Shown here one piece after another: positions 8,491 through 17,012 of a stretch of DNA of 62,592 bases. Below the pieces are notes generated by a model. That model saw only the letters and a program-made list of their open reading frames with translations, was not told the DNA's origin and ran no database searches. The position numbers and the translations under genes were made by a program. How positions within the stretch are numbered: the stretch's first letter is position 1; each line of letters begins with the position of its first letter. The stretch is from an uncultured Pelagibacteraceae bacterium (lineage in GTDB: Bacteria > Pseudomonadota > Alphaproteobacteria > Pelagibacterales > AG-422-B15), in contig CABYZQ010000006.1 of the NCBI GenBank assembly GCA_902523535.1, positions 1 to 62,592 on the forward strand, in the 5' to 3' direction.

Positions 8491-9846
8491 TTATATTTCT
8501 TTTTTACTTTTATCTGTAAAATTTGAATACCATAGATATAGTCTTAAATACCATAATCTTAAAAACCCTAGTGGTATTTTTGGAGAGAGTCCTTGATAGA
8601 CTTTTGAAATATTAGTTTCTCCACTATTGGATTCATAGATCATCTCAGCCAACTTCTTTCCACAATAAACTGTAGTATTGTTTCCATTGGCTTGATAGCC
8701 GTATGAAAAAAGTACTGACTTATCGTCATCCAAAGCACCAAATGCTGGAACAAAATCTCTAGTCATAACAACAGTACCTCTCCAGTAGTGATCAATATCT
8801 ATATTGTTCCAATTAGGAAAAACGCCCCTAAATTTTTGAGTCATAAATTCTCTCATTTTTAGTGCACTTGCATCATCACCGTAAGTATCACCTCTTGTAC
8901 CAAATAACATTCTGTTAGAAGGCATCCTTCTATAATAATATAAAATTTCTCTAGAATTACATATTGGATTTAAGGTTTTGTAGTTTTGTAACTTAAATTC
9001 ATCATCACTCATTTCTCTGGTAACAATAATGTTTGATAGGACTGGCATCATTCGATTAGCGAAACTTGGATGAAGTGACTCATCCGTATAACCGTTAGTG
9101 GCCACAACAACTTTATTTGCAGTAATTGATCCACCATCTGTTATTAGCTTATGTGATCCATTTCTCTCCCATTTTTTCACCCTTGAAAAACTATGTAATT
9201 TTGCACCTGCATCGACAGTTGCTGATGCAAAGCCTCGCATAAACGCCATAGGATTCATTGCAAAGCCGGCTTCTGTAAAAACTGCACCAAATTGTTCTGT
9301 TGATTGATGTCCAACTTCATCAAATTCTTCTTTGGGAATCCATTTAGTATTAATACCAAAGTACTCTTTTAGTTCATTTCCCCATTCTTTTAATTCTTCG
9401 CTGCTTCCTGGATGGTGGGCTACATCAAGGTTGCCATCCCCTACTTTTTCACATTCAATATTATTTTCTGATATGATTGACGCTAGAAGATCAACTCCTT
9501 CTATTTGAGATGAGAAAAATTTCTTCGTCTCTTCCATGCCAAATTTTTTTATTAATTGAGTCGTAGATAGCTTTGTTGCCGGTAAACAACAAAAACCAGC
9601 ATTCCTCGCACTGCTTGCAAAACCATAATGCCCAGCTTCTAAAACTCTTACATCTCCACCATAATTTTTAGCAATATGGTAAGCTGTGCTTATACCTGTA
9701 AAGCCACCTCCAATGACGCATACATCGCATGATTGATCTCCAACTAATTTTGGATATTTATCTTGATCAATACTGCTGACATCTTCCCAATAGCTTTCTA
9801 CAGGTTTATTAACATCGTAAATATCCTTGTTGTATAACTGCTTCAT
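8491..9846 (-). CDS. FAD-dependent oxidoreductase, DAO family (PuuB-like amine oxidase)
   Basis: This 451-residue flavoprotein has an N-terminal Rossmann motif CVIGGGFTG (43-51) followed by VLEAGHYGFASSARNAG, the FAD-contacting pattern of DAO-family enzymes such as gamma-glutamylputrescine oxidase and sarcosine/dimethylglycine oxidases. A SYWED segment precedes the FAD domain, as in PuuB-type proteins. The C-terminus has an aromatic, hydrophobic stretch (about residues 425-445) that could bind the membrane. It probably oxidises a secondary or gamma-glutamylated amine to an aldehyde or demethylated amine. It lies between the Rieske oxygenase (17 nt upstream) and potB. PuuB versus a demethylating oxidase cannot be decided without alignment. 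Confidence 0.82.
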   Translation of the reverse strand: MKQLYNKDIYDVNKPVESYWEDVSSIDQDKYPKLVGDQSCDVCVIGGGFTGISTAYHIAKNYGGDVRVLEAGHYGFASSARNAGFCCLPATKLSTTQLIKKFGMEETKKFFSSQIEGVDLLASIISENNIECEKVGDGNLDVAHHPGSSEELKEWGNELKEYFGINTKWIPKEEFDEVGHQSTEQFGAVFTEAGFAMNPMAFMRGFASATVDAGAKLHSFSRVKKWERNGSHKLITDGGSITANKVVVATNGYTDESLHPSFANRMMPVLSNIIVTREMSDDEFKLQNYKTLNPICNSREILYYYRRMPSNRMLFGTRGDTYGDDASALKMREFMTQKFRGVFPNWNNIDIDHYWRGTVVMTRDFVPAFGALDDDKSVLFSYGYQANGNNTTVYCGKKLAEMIYESNSGETNISKVYQGLSPKIPLGFLRLWYLRLYLWYSNFTDKSKKEI

Positions 9847-9863
9847 AAGAAATTTGCCCTACA

Positions 9864-11102
9864 TCATGGTAGTCGCATGTTGGTAAAATACCAATCATAA
9901 AAATATGTGACGGCTGACTCATTCTGAGACAGAACCCCAGGACTAAATGAGTGAGACAGCAAGCCATTTTGATTATTTTCAATTATGGTTGTGTCATGCG
10001 CCGTTGTTACATCCCAAATATGAGTAAGATTTTCTTCATTAAAATCTTTATCTTTCTCAGCTTCTTCATTAACTAACCAAATCAATTCTACTTCTGATTG
10101 CAAAATTGATAATGGTTTAAATATAAACATCACTCCAAAGTCATTTGTAAAATAACAACAACTAAAAGGATTAAAACTTACTTGGGATAAACCCCCATCA
10201 AATTCTTGAAAATTACCCATTAACTTTGATGCCGGTTTACCATCTTTAGTTTGTGATAAATTTCCATTTCCTATGGGTGTACGATCTACATAACGATTTA
10301 ATCCCTTGCTCAAGCCTTCTTTAGTTTCTAAATAAGTTTTTGATGGAATTCCTTTAGTTTTGCACTCGTCAATCCATGGCTGAATCTTTTTTAAATATTC
10401 TTGTGTTTCTTTTTCTGGGGCAGTGCCAAGACCAGCACCCATTGTAAACACCCAGTCTTTTTCATGCACTGAGCAAAACTCTGGATGCGCTGGACCACAA
10501 TGATAGCATTCTTGAAAATTCTCTAGGACAAGTTTGAAATTAGCTTTAGTTGGATATTTTCTTCTAGCAGCAATCTTTGCCTTTTCAGGACTGTGAAAAT
10601 TTACAAGCTCTGTTAACGGAGCAATAAACTCATCAAAATCCATTGGATCATCCATTGAGAGATTTATGAATATCAAGCCTTGATAAACATTCATATGACA
10701 AGGCTTCAGTCCCCAATCTTCCATTTTAAAATCGTCAGGCATATAACGTGCTGACTTTAACTCGCCTTCTGCTGAGAAACTCCAAGCATGGTATGGACAA
10801 ACCAACAGTTTTTTTGTTCCTTCTTCTTCCAAGCAAATTCTTGAACCACGATGAGAACATACGTTATAAAAAGCTCGAATTTGATTGTCCCTTCCACGTA
10901 TTAGGATTATTGACTCTTTTTCTGCATTAAATAAAAAATAATCTCCAGGATTTGGAATACGACTAACATGATCAACCATCAGCCACTGTTTAAAATAAAT
11001 TTTTTTCATTTCTTCAGAAAATATTTCTTCGTCAGTATAAAACTCTTGCGGAAGAGTCTTTCCTTCTTCATATCTTTCTTTTAGTTGATTAAAAAGGGTC
11101 AT
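9864..11102 (-). CDS. Rieske [2Fe-2S] oxygenase alpha subunit (GbcA/amine-demethylase-like)
   Basis: This 412-residue terminal oxygenase has an intact Rieske centre: Cys82-x-His84 (NVCSHRG) and Cys102-x2-His105 (VCPYHAW). The mononuclear iron site is ENFQECYHCGPAH with His201 and His206, and a likely Asp ligand lies in AHDTTIIENNQNG. The C-terminal pattern SFSPG...YFYDWYF resembles oxygenases that N-demethylate quaternary amines, such as glycine betaine or proline betaine monooxygenases. It would use O2 and electrons from a ferredoxin reductase, but no reductase gene is in this window. Its ATG overlaps the upstream aminotransferase stop by 1 nt. The neighbouring GcvT-family gene could receive released C1 units. 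Confidence 0.87.
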   Translation of the reverse strand: MTLFNQLKERYEEGKTLPQEFYTDEEIFSEEMKKIYFKQWLMVDHVSRIPNPGDYFLFNAEKESIILIRGRDNQIRAFYNVCSHRGSRICLEEEGTKKLLVCPYHAWSFSAEGELKSARYMPDDFKMEDWGLKPCHMNVYQGLIFINLSMDDPMDFDEFIAPLTELVNFHSPEKAKIAARRKYPTKANFKLVLENFQECYHCGPAHPEFCSVHEKDWVFTMGAGLGTAPEKETQEYLKKIQPWIDECKTKGIPSKTYLETKEGLSKGLNRYVDRTPIGNGNLSQTKDGKPASKLMGNFQEFDGGLSQVSFNPFSCCYFTNDFGVMFIFKPLSILQSEVELIWLVNEEAEKDKDFNEENLTHIWDVTTAHDTTIIENNQNGLLSHSFSPGVLSQNESAVTYFYDWYFTNMRLP

Positions 11103-12505
11103 TAATTTGAAGTTGCTGACCAGAGACCTTCTTTTTTGATATCGTCAGTTGCTAATTCTATGCCTTTACGCAGAATAGAAACAAGGTCGTCAATTTGTTC
11201 TTTGGTAATAATCAATGAAGGCGACATGACGCATGTACTAAATAATGGTCGTACGATTAAACCTAATTGCTGACAATGCTCATTGATCCTAGAGCCAATC
11301 TCATAAGATAAATTCAGTGGATCTTTTTTATCCTTATTACCCACACATTCCACAGCTGCCATAAGACCTTCACCTCTAACTTCACCAACAATTGGTAAAT
11401 CAGAGAGCTCTCTTAATTTTGCTTGAAAATAAGGGCCAACATCTTTTACGTGATCAAGTAAGTTAGTTTTTTCGATGTAGTCTAGAGTTGCAGTTGCGGC
11501 GGCCATGCTAACAGGGTGCCCTGAGTCTGTGAAGCCGTTTGAAAAAATTACTTTCTCCTTATTATCTAATTTGGACATCAATCGCTCTGATATAACAACA
11601 GCTCCGCAAGGCACATAGCCAGATGTGATCCCCTTAGCAAGAAGTATAATATCCGGTGTGAAATCAAAATAATTTTCTGAAGCAAAAATGTGGCCAAGTC
11701 TTCCAAAACCAGTAACGATTTCGTCTGAAATGTACAACACATCATGTCTCTTACAAATTTCGTGTGTCTTCTTATGATAACCTTTTGGTGGGACAATCAC
11801 ACCACCTGAAGCTAAAATAGGTTCGGCTATAAAAGCAGCAACCTTATCAGCACCAATTTCAATTATTTTGTTTTCTAATTCTTGAACCTTTAGATCACAG
11901 AATTCTTCGTCAGTAAGATCATCAGGTTTACGAAAAGGGTTAGGAGATGAAATATGGTGAACAATATTACTTGCAAAATCAAAATTATTTTTATCTCTTT
12001 CTTTGCCTGAGCAAGATGCTCCTAAAAATGTACTACCGTGGTAAGCATCATTTCTTGATATGATTTGTTTTTTTTCTTTCCGGCCTAGAATATTATTATA
12101 GAACATTACAAATCGTAATGCTGAGTCCACAGCAGACGATCCACCAGAAGTAAAAAAAATCCTCTTTAAATCACCAGGTGCGTATTGAACAAGTCTTGAT
12201 GCATAATTGTAAGCGATTTCTGTTGATTCAGTAAACGGACTTGCATAAGGCATTTTAGTAATTTGATTATAAACTGCATCCGCAATTTCTTTAACACCAT
12301 GACCAACATTGACATTCCACATGCCTCCAGGTCCATCAATTAGTTTTTTTCCTGTTTTATCATAAAGGTAAATTCCCTCAGACTTATCAATAAATGTCCG
12401 ATCATCTTCACCTCTGTATTCTAAGTATTGCCATGGGTGAAGAATTCGATCATCTAGGGTATTCTTTAAATCTTTTATCGGAGTCTGTGATGTGGATTTA
12501 GGCAT
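11102..12505 (-). CDS. Class III PLP-dependent aminotransferase
   Basis: This 467-residue omega-aminotransferase has the PLP Schiff-base lysine in LAKGITSGY (Lys291), the pyridine-nitrogen aspartate in ISDEIVTGFGR (Asp261) and the phosphate-binding FFTSGGSSAVDSA around residue 118. Length and motifs match amine/omega-amino acid:pyruvate transaminases (SpuC/BioA-like superfamily). It is the first gene of the operon aminotransferase-Rieske-DAO-potBCA. The promoter -10 lies only 5 nt from the ATG and no Shine-Dalgarno sequence precedes it, so the mRNA may be leaderless. A palindromic operator overlaps the -35. The substrate is unknown. It is a clear paralogue of the aminotransferase at 19242-20609. 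Confidence 0.87.
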   Translation of the reverse strand: MPKSTSQTPIKDLKNTLDDRILHPWQYLEYRGEDDRTFIDKSEGIYLYDKTGKKLIDGPGGMWNVNVGHGVKEIADAVYNQITKMPYASPFTESTEIAYNYASRLVQYAPGDLKRIFFTSGGSSAVDSALRFVMFYNNILGRKEKKQIISRNDAYHGSTFLGASCSGKERDKNNFDFASNIVHHISSPNPFRKPDDLTDEEFCDLKVQELENKIIEIGADKVAAFIAEPILASGGVIVPPKGYHKKTHEICKRHDVLYISDEIVTGFGRLGHIFASENYFDFTPDIILLAKGITSGYVPCGAVVISERLMSKLDNKEKVIFSNGFTDSGHPVSMAAATATLDYIEKTNLLDHVKDVGPYFQAKLRELSDLPIVGEVRGEGLMAAVECVGNKDKKDPLNLSYEIGSRINEHCQQLGLIVRPLFSTCVMSPSLIITKEQIDDLVSILRKGIELATDDIKKEGLWSATSN

Positions 12506-12510
12506 GAATC

Positions 12511-12539
12511 ATTATAGCTTAAATTGAACAGCTGTTCAA
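12511..12539 (-). promoter_or_regulatory. Predicted promoter of the aminotransferase-Rieske-pot operon
   Basis: On the minus strand, -35 TTGAAC (12539-12534) and -10 TATAAT (12516-12511) have an ideal 17-bp spacer. Only 5 nt separate the -10 from the ATG at 12505, so the predicted start site falls at or within 1-2 nt of the initiation codon. Confidence 0.65.
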
Positions 12540-12540
12540 T
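12523..12540. promoter_or_regulatory. Palindromic operator, probable BetI-like repressor site
   Basis: ATTGAACAGCTGTTCAAT is a perfect 18-bp palindrome covering the -35 of the promoter above. Its TTGAA/TTCAA arms match those of the palindrome at 16952-16971 in front of the BetI-like regulator. By position it would block RNA polymerase. The arms also resemble BetI operators as I remember them; this was not checked against a database. Confidence 0.6.
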
Positions 12541-12571
12541 AATTGAATTACAATATAATTCTTATTTTTGG

Positions 12572-13771
12572 CTATTCATATAGATCTGCAGGAACTTTAT
12601 TTCTTCTTTCAGGGTTAAAAAATTGTCTTTTAACTACCTTGCATCTTGCCCATATCTTACGGTACTCAAGTTCTTCAGGGTGATAAATTTCTGCAAATAT
12701 ATTTTCTTTTATTTTTATTCCGTAAGGTCTCTTGAGTGAAGCCAGTGCAATATTTTTTTTCATAATAGGAGACCATAAGGCTGCAGTTACAATGCCAATG
12801 TCTTCTTTTTTGCTATTATAGATCACAGAACCATGTGCTGGCTTATCTCCATCTATATCCAAACCTACTAAACATCTCTCAGTAGTGTTTTCTTCTTTTT
12901 CTTTTTTAAGGGCTTTCTTCCCAACGAAGTATGAGTTTTTGTTTAAGTGCACGAGCCATCCCATTCCAATTTCATAAGGTGACCTCATTCTGGTTGGTCT
13001 CAATGAGTCTTCTGCGGCCATAAAGTCTGTATTGGTTTGAATAAACCCAGCTTCAATTCTTGTCATTTCGAGAGCATGCATTCCAAAAGGTCTCAATTTT
13101 AATTCCTTGCCCGCAATCTCAATATTGTCCCATGTGGTTTCTGCATTTTTTGGATCAGTCCACAATTCGTAACCCAAATCACCTGTGAATCCTGTACGTG
13201 ATATTAATATATCAAAGCCATCAATTTTATATTCTCTCATTTCAAAAGGTTTTAGTTTTTCAAGATCAGTTGCTCCAAATTTTTTTAAAGTCGAGCAAGA
13301 TGTTGGCCCTTGAATTGCTAATGCAGCAATAGTGTCTGTCACATCGCTAATTGAAACATCAAAACCATAAGCTGAGTCATTAAGCCAGTTATATATTTTA
13401 ACAGCACAGCACAGCATAAATTTTGTTGAAGAAAATTTGAAAATAGTACCATCGTCAATCACTTTTCCATCTTCATTGCACCAGATGATGTAAGCTACTG
13501 TATTGTCCTTCATTTCTGATAAATCTCTGGTAACTAAGTAATCAACAAATCGATGTGCATGATCTCCCGTAATTTCATATTTGCCCATAGGGGTAAGATC
13601 CATAACTGATGTACCATTTCTTGCTGCAGTATATTCTAGCTCTGTTGTTGAGTATTCAGTAGGTACAGTGTAGCCATTCCAATTATAATATTTGTTAGTT
13701 CGAGAAGCCATGCTAGTCCTAGAATGGAAAGGTGTTTTCTTTAAGGCTGAATATCTGAGATCTTGTGTCAT
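12572..13771 (-). CDS. GcvT-family aminomethyltransferase / demethylase
   Basis: This 399-residue protein has the folate-dependent T-protein fold. Recognisable segments are SVMDLTPMGKYEITG near 55-69, ALAIQGPTS near 149-157, SRTGFTGDLGYELW near 190-203 and the C-terminal GIVTAALWSP. The family includes the glycine cleavage T protein, dimethylglycine/sarcosine enzymes and the DMSP demethylase DmdA. No gcvH or gcvP is nearby, and the gene sits between FAD oxidoreductases and a Rieske demethylase-like gene. Transfer of a methyl-derived C1 group to tetrahydrofolate is therefore more likely than classical glycine cleavage. Its ATG directly follows the stop of the upstream FAD oxidoreductase, so it is the third gene of that operon. 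Confidence 0.8.
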   Translation of the reverse strand: MTQDLRYSALKKTPFHSRTSMASRTNKYYNWNGYTVPTEYSTTELEYTAARNGTSVMDLTPMGKYEITGDHAHRFVDYLVTRDLSEMKDNTVAYIIWCNEDGKVIDDGTIFKFSSTKFMLCCAVKIYNWLNDSAYGFDVSISDVTDTIAALAIQGPTSCSTLKKFGATDLEKLKPFEMREYKIDGFDILISRTGFTGDLGYELWTDPKNAETTWDNIEIAGKELKLRPFGMHALEMTRIEAGFIQTNTDFMAAEDSLRPTRMRSPYEIGMGWLVHLNKNSYFVGKKALKKEKEENTTERCLVGLDIDGDKPAHGSVIYNSKKEDIGIVTAALWSPIMKKNIALASLKRPYGIKIKENIFAEIYHPEELEYRKIWARCKVVKRQFFNPERRNKVPADLYE

Positions 13772-15289
13772 TTAAAAATCATCCAAAACTGCTTTAGCTG
13801 CGTTTTTACCTGAAATTCCAGTTAAACCACCACCCGGATGTGTTCCTGCGCCACACATAAATAGACCATCCAAATGCGTTTTATACTGTGAAGCTCCTGG
13901 AATTGGGCGCATCATAAAAAGCTGATCAATTTGAATCTCGCCGTGATGCCAGTGTCCACCTGATATATTGTATTCTGATTCAATATCGTCAGGGGTTATT
14001 AATTTCTTATGCTCGATGCATTCATTAATGCTAGGGGCATATTTACTAATGATTTTGATTATAGACTCAATATAGTTTTCTTTTACATTTTCCCATCCTT
14101 GATTAGTTTTGTATGGTGCATATTGAACTTGAATATCTAACTTTGGATTCTGATCAGAGTCCTTCTTTATACAAATTTCAAGTGTGGGCTCTAGTGATAG
14201 CTTATCAAACTTACTGGGGTTAAATGTTTCTTCAATATAATCAATGGATGGGGCAACAACCATTCTACTATCAAGATCAATATCGTCACAATTGTTAAAA
14301 CTAGGTAACTTGTTTAAGTCTAAAATGAGTTTAGCAACTCGTCCCTTGGAACGATGATGCTTAATTTTCCTTTTTACGTCAGTATCGAGGTTTTGAGAAC
14401 CAAGTAATGAGAAGTATGTTGAACGAGGATCTACATTAGAAATAATTTTCTTAGCGTAAATCTTGTCGCCATTGTTTAGTTCAACGCCGACGGCACGGTC
14501 ATCTTCAACAATACAATTTTTAACAGAAGCTGAGGTCTTTATTTCCACATTATTACTTTTACATTTTTCAATAAGGTGTTCAGTGAATTGATCATTGCCA
14601 CCCTCTATCTGAAATATGCCACCAAATAACGAATTATTGTGGATAGCCATTCTATATAATAAATTTATGAGAGAACCTGGTGATCGTGGGCCTAGATTTG
14701 AACCTATGACTGAGTCATGTGCAATCAACCCTTGAAGTAATGTATTTTCAAAATTATCTTCGAGTTCATCGGCTATATTTAGACCAATCATTCTGGCAAA
14801 CTCATTGAAATTTTTCTTTCCTAATAACCTAACATTTAATCCAAGCTTAAAGAGCTTGAAGTAGTCAGAAAAGCTATTGTTCATAATACGTGGAGGTGAT
14901 GCCATCATGAAAGAGCCAAGAGTTTTTGAAAATTTTGACATTTTCTCATGAAAATCGTTAAAACGGTCAGCATCTTGCGAAGAAAATGTTGAGATAGATT
15001 TATGGTCAATGTGTTGATTGCCAACTAGTCGGATGTGCTGCCCAGTTTCAGATAAAGCGATTGTAGTCTTTGGCAAATAATTTACTTGCATACCTCCTAA
15101 CGAACTTGAAACAGCTGTTGTTACTGGAGGAACATAGTTTGTGATTTCATTGTTGACCATGCCACCACACTCTTTTCGTGCTTCACAAATTAGTACTCTT
15201 TTATTTTTTCTAGCAAGGATATTTGCGCATACCAATCCATTATGACCTCCACCGATTATGATGGCATCAAAATTCGAATTGTCAGACAT
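13772..15289 (-). CDS. Phytoene-dehydrogenase-like FAD oxidoreductase (second of a pair)
   Basis: This 505-residue protein has an N-terminal FAD-binding motif AIIIGGGHNGLVCANILA at about residues 9-26 and ends with GGGLTGISGKNAAKAVL, the FAD-proximal C-terminal motif of CrtI/PYROXD2-like oxidoreductases. It is homologous by eye along its length to the 542-residue neighbour but diverged, and it overlaps it by 1 nt. No carotenoid genes are present, so a pigment role is unlikely. A place in the GcvT/Rieske catabolic cluster suggests oxidation of a nitrogen compound. Adjacent paralogues of this kind may form a heteromer, which is inference. Confidence 0.8.
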   Translation of the reverse strand: MSDNSNFDAIIIGGGHNGLVCANILARKNKRVLICEARKECGGMVNNEITNYVPPVTTAVSSSLGGMQVNYLPKTTIALSETGQHIRLVGNQHIDHKSISTFSSQDADRFNDFHEKMSKFSKTLGSFMMASPPRIMNNSFSDYFKLFKLGLNVRLLGKKNFNEFARMIGLNIADELEDNFENTLLQGLIAHDSVIGSNLGPRSPGSLINLLYRMAIHNNSLFGGIFQIEGGNDQFTEHLIEKCKSNNVEIKTSASVKNCIVEDDRAVGVELNNGDKIYAKKIISNVDPRSTYFSLLGSQNLDTDVKRKIKHHRSKGRVAKLILDLNKLPSFNNCDDIDLDSRMVVAPSIDYIEETFNPSKFDKLSLEPTLEICIKKDSDQNPKLDIQVQYAPYKTNQGWENVKENYIESIIKIISKYAPSINECIEHKKLITPDDIESEYNISGGHWHHGEIQIDQLFMMRPIPGASQYKTHLDGLFMCGAGTHPGGGLTGISGKNAAKAVLDDF

Positions 15290-16917
15290 TAATAATAATT
15301 TCCTTTTTGTGGAACGTTCATGTCTAGTAGAACTTCACGAGCAGCGTTAGCTCCTGGGGCACCCATTACACCTCCGCCTGGATGTGTTGAAGAACTGCAT
15401 ATATACATATTTTTTAATGGAGTCCGATACTGTGCATATCCTGGGACTGGCCTATTGAACATTAATTGGTCCATGGTCAACTCTCCTTGAAAAATATTAC
15501 CCTCTGTCAGACCAACCTCGTTTTCCAATTCTAGTGGTGTACGAACCTCATAATGATTAATTAAGTCTTTAAAGTTAGGTGAAAACTCTGAAATACAATC
15601 AACAATATGTCTTCCAAACTCTTGCTTTCTCTCTTCATTCCATCCGCCATTTGCGAGGTTGAATGGTACATACTGAATAAATACAGACATATAATGCTTA
15701 CCAGGCTCAGCCATTGTCGGATCACTTTTGGATGGAATACACATATCTACATATGGATTTCGTGACCATTCTCCCCTTTTCCAATCGTCATAAGCGCCTT
15801 CCATCTCTTCAATTGTTTCTGTGAAGTGCATGTCTCCACCACCCCCTGGATCGCCTTCAGGTATGCATGGAAAATCTGGTAATGCATCTAATGCAATATT
15901 TAATTTACCAGATGACCCCCTTATCTTGAAATTTTTCACGCTTCTCACAAAATCATCAGGAAGATCCTTCTCCTCAGTAATCTTTAGAAATGTTCGTTTG
16001 ACATCAAGATTGGATACAATTTTCTTTGCGTAATATTCATCACCATTTTGTGTTGCGACCCCAATTGCTTTTCCATTTTTTGTAATAACGTTAGTTACTT
16101 CGCTGCTAGGCTTTACTTCACCACCATGGTCTTTTAAACAACCCATCATTGCTTGAGTAATAGATCCCATGCCACCTCTTGCATAGCCCCATGAGCCAAC
16201 TGATCCATCAACTTCACCCATATAATGGTGCAGCAACACATAAGCTGATCCTGGCGAACATGGACCCAAAGCTGTGCCTATGATTGCACTGCCAGCAAGA
16301 TGGGCTTTAGTTATTTCACTTTCAAAATATTCCTCTAAGTAATCTCTAATACTCATCGTATAGAAACGAATAGTGTCATAAATCTCTTTTTCTCCAAGAC
16401 CATCTAGTTCATCTTTTGCAGCAAAATGTTTCGCAAACTCGAGGGCACCAAATAAATCTTTTGGTTTAAATGATGTTAAGTCAGGCGGTGTCATTTTTAG
16501 TAGAGGCTTAATAATTTTACATTGTCTAAGAACGTCTCGGCTGTATCTTTCATATGCTTCTGCGTCTTTATGAGAATGACGCCTAATAGAATTTATAGTC
16601 ATGTCATGATCATGGTAATGAGTGTAATAATCTCCATTTTTCATCATCGTGGCACTGCCTTCGTATGGGATAATTTGTAGCCCATACTTATAAAGCTCTA
16701 AGTCCCGCATGATCTCTGGCCTTAATAAACTACATACATAAGAACAATTTGAATATTTCCATCCTGGGTAAAGCTCTCGACTTACTGCTGCGCCGCCAAT
16801 CCAATCATTTTTTTCTAGGACAACGACATCTAATCCTGCTTTAGCCATATAACTAGCTGCAGTAAGCCCGTTATGGCCCGCTCCAACAACAATTACATCA
16901 TGAGTATTTTTTGGCAT
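15289..16917 (-). CDS. Phytoene-dehydrogenase-like FAD oxidoreductase (first of a pair)
   Basis: This 542-residue protein carries the Rossmann motif VIVVGAGHNGLTAASYMA at about residues 8-25 and a C-terminal SSTHPGGGVMGAPGANAAREVL-type region that closes the FAD site. The overall pattern is that of the CrtI/PYROXD2 superfamily. It is the first gene of a three-gene operon (two FAD oxidoreductases, then the GcvT-family gene) transcribed divergently from the BetI-like regulator across about 80-95 bp. The shared intergenic palindrome implies control by that regulator. The substrate is not identifiable from sequence, and carotenoid desaturation is unlikely given the context. Confidence 0.82.
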   Translation of the reverse strand: MPKNTHDVIVVGAGHNGLTAASYMAKAGLDVVVLEKNDWIGGAAVSRELYPGWKYSNCSYVCSLLRPEIMRDLELYKYGLQIIPYEGSATMMKNGDYYTHYHDHDMTINSIRRHSHKDAEAYERYSRDVLRQCKIIKPLLKMTPPDLTSFKPKDLFGALEFAKHFAAKDELDGLGEKEIYDTIRFYTMSIRDYLEEYFESEITKAHLAGSAIIGTALGPCSPGSAYVLLHHYMGEVDGSVGSWGYARGGMGSITQAMMGCLKDHGGEVKPSSEVTNVITKNGKAIGVATQNGDEYYAKKIVSNLDVKRTFLKITEEKDLPDDFVRSVKNFKIRGSSGKLNIALDALPDFPCIPEGDPGGGGDMHFTETIEEMEGAYDDWKRGEWSRNPYVDMCIPSKSDPTMAEPGKHYMSVFIQYVPFNLANGGWNEERKQEFGRHIVDCISEFSPNFKDLINHYEVRTPLELENEVGLTEGNIFQGELTMDQLMFNRPVPGYAQYRTPLKNMYICSSSTHPGGGVMGAPGANAAREVLLDMNVPQKGNYY

Positions 16918-16941
16918 AAAATGTACGAATATTGAATTATT

Positions 16942-16969
16942 ATGATACTCATATTGAATGATTATTCAA
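16942..16969 (-). promoter_or_regulatory. Predicted promoter of the FAD oxidoreductase-GcvT operon
   Basis: On the minus strand, -35 TTGAAT (16969-16964) and -10 TATCAT (16947-16942) are spaced by 16 bp, giving a leader of about 18 nt before the ATG at 16917. The -35 is contained in one arm of the adjoining palindrome, as at the 12.5-kb operator. Confidence 0.45.
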
Positions 16970-16971
16970 TA
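16952..16971. promoter_or_regulatory. Palindromic operator in the BetI-like regulator intergenic region
   Basis: TATTGAATGATTATTCAATA has perfect 8-bp arms (16952-16959 and 16964-16971) around a 4-bp centre. A further half-site TATTGAAT lies at 16930-16937. It is placed to control both the divergent FAD-oxidoreductase operon and the regulator gene. Arms share TTGAA/TTCAA with the palindrome at 12523-12540. Confidence 0.6.
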
Positions 16972-17012
16972 CAAAACTACCCATATGATTAAACTTTGTG
17001 TATGGTTCTTTT

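Noticed and set aside
13772..16917. Carotenoid biosynthesis genes
   Set aside because: The two CrtI-like proteins lack crtB, crtE or crtY neighbours and lie in an amine/C1 operon.
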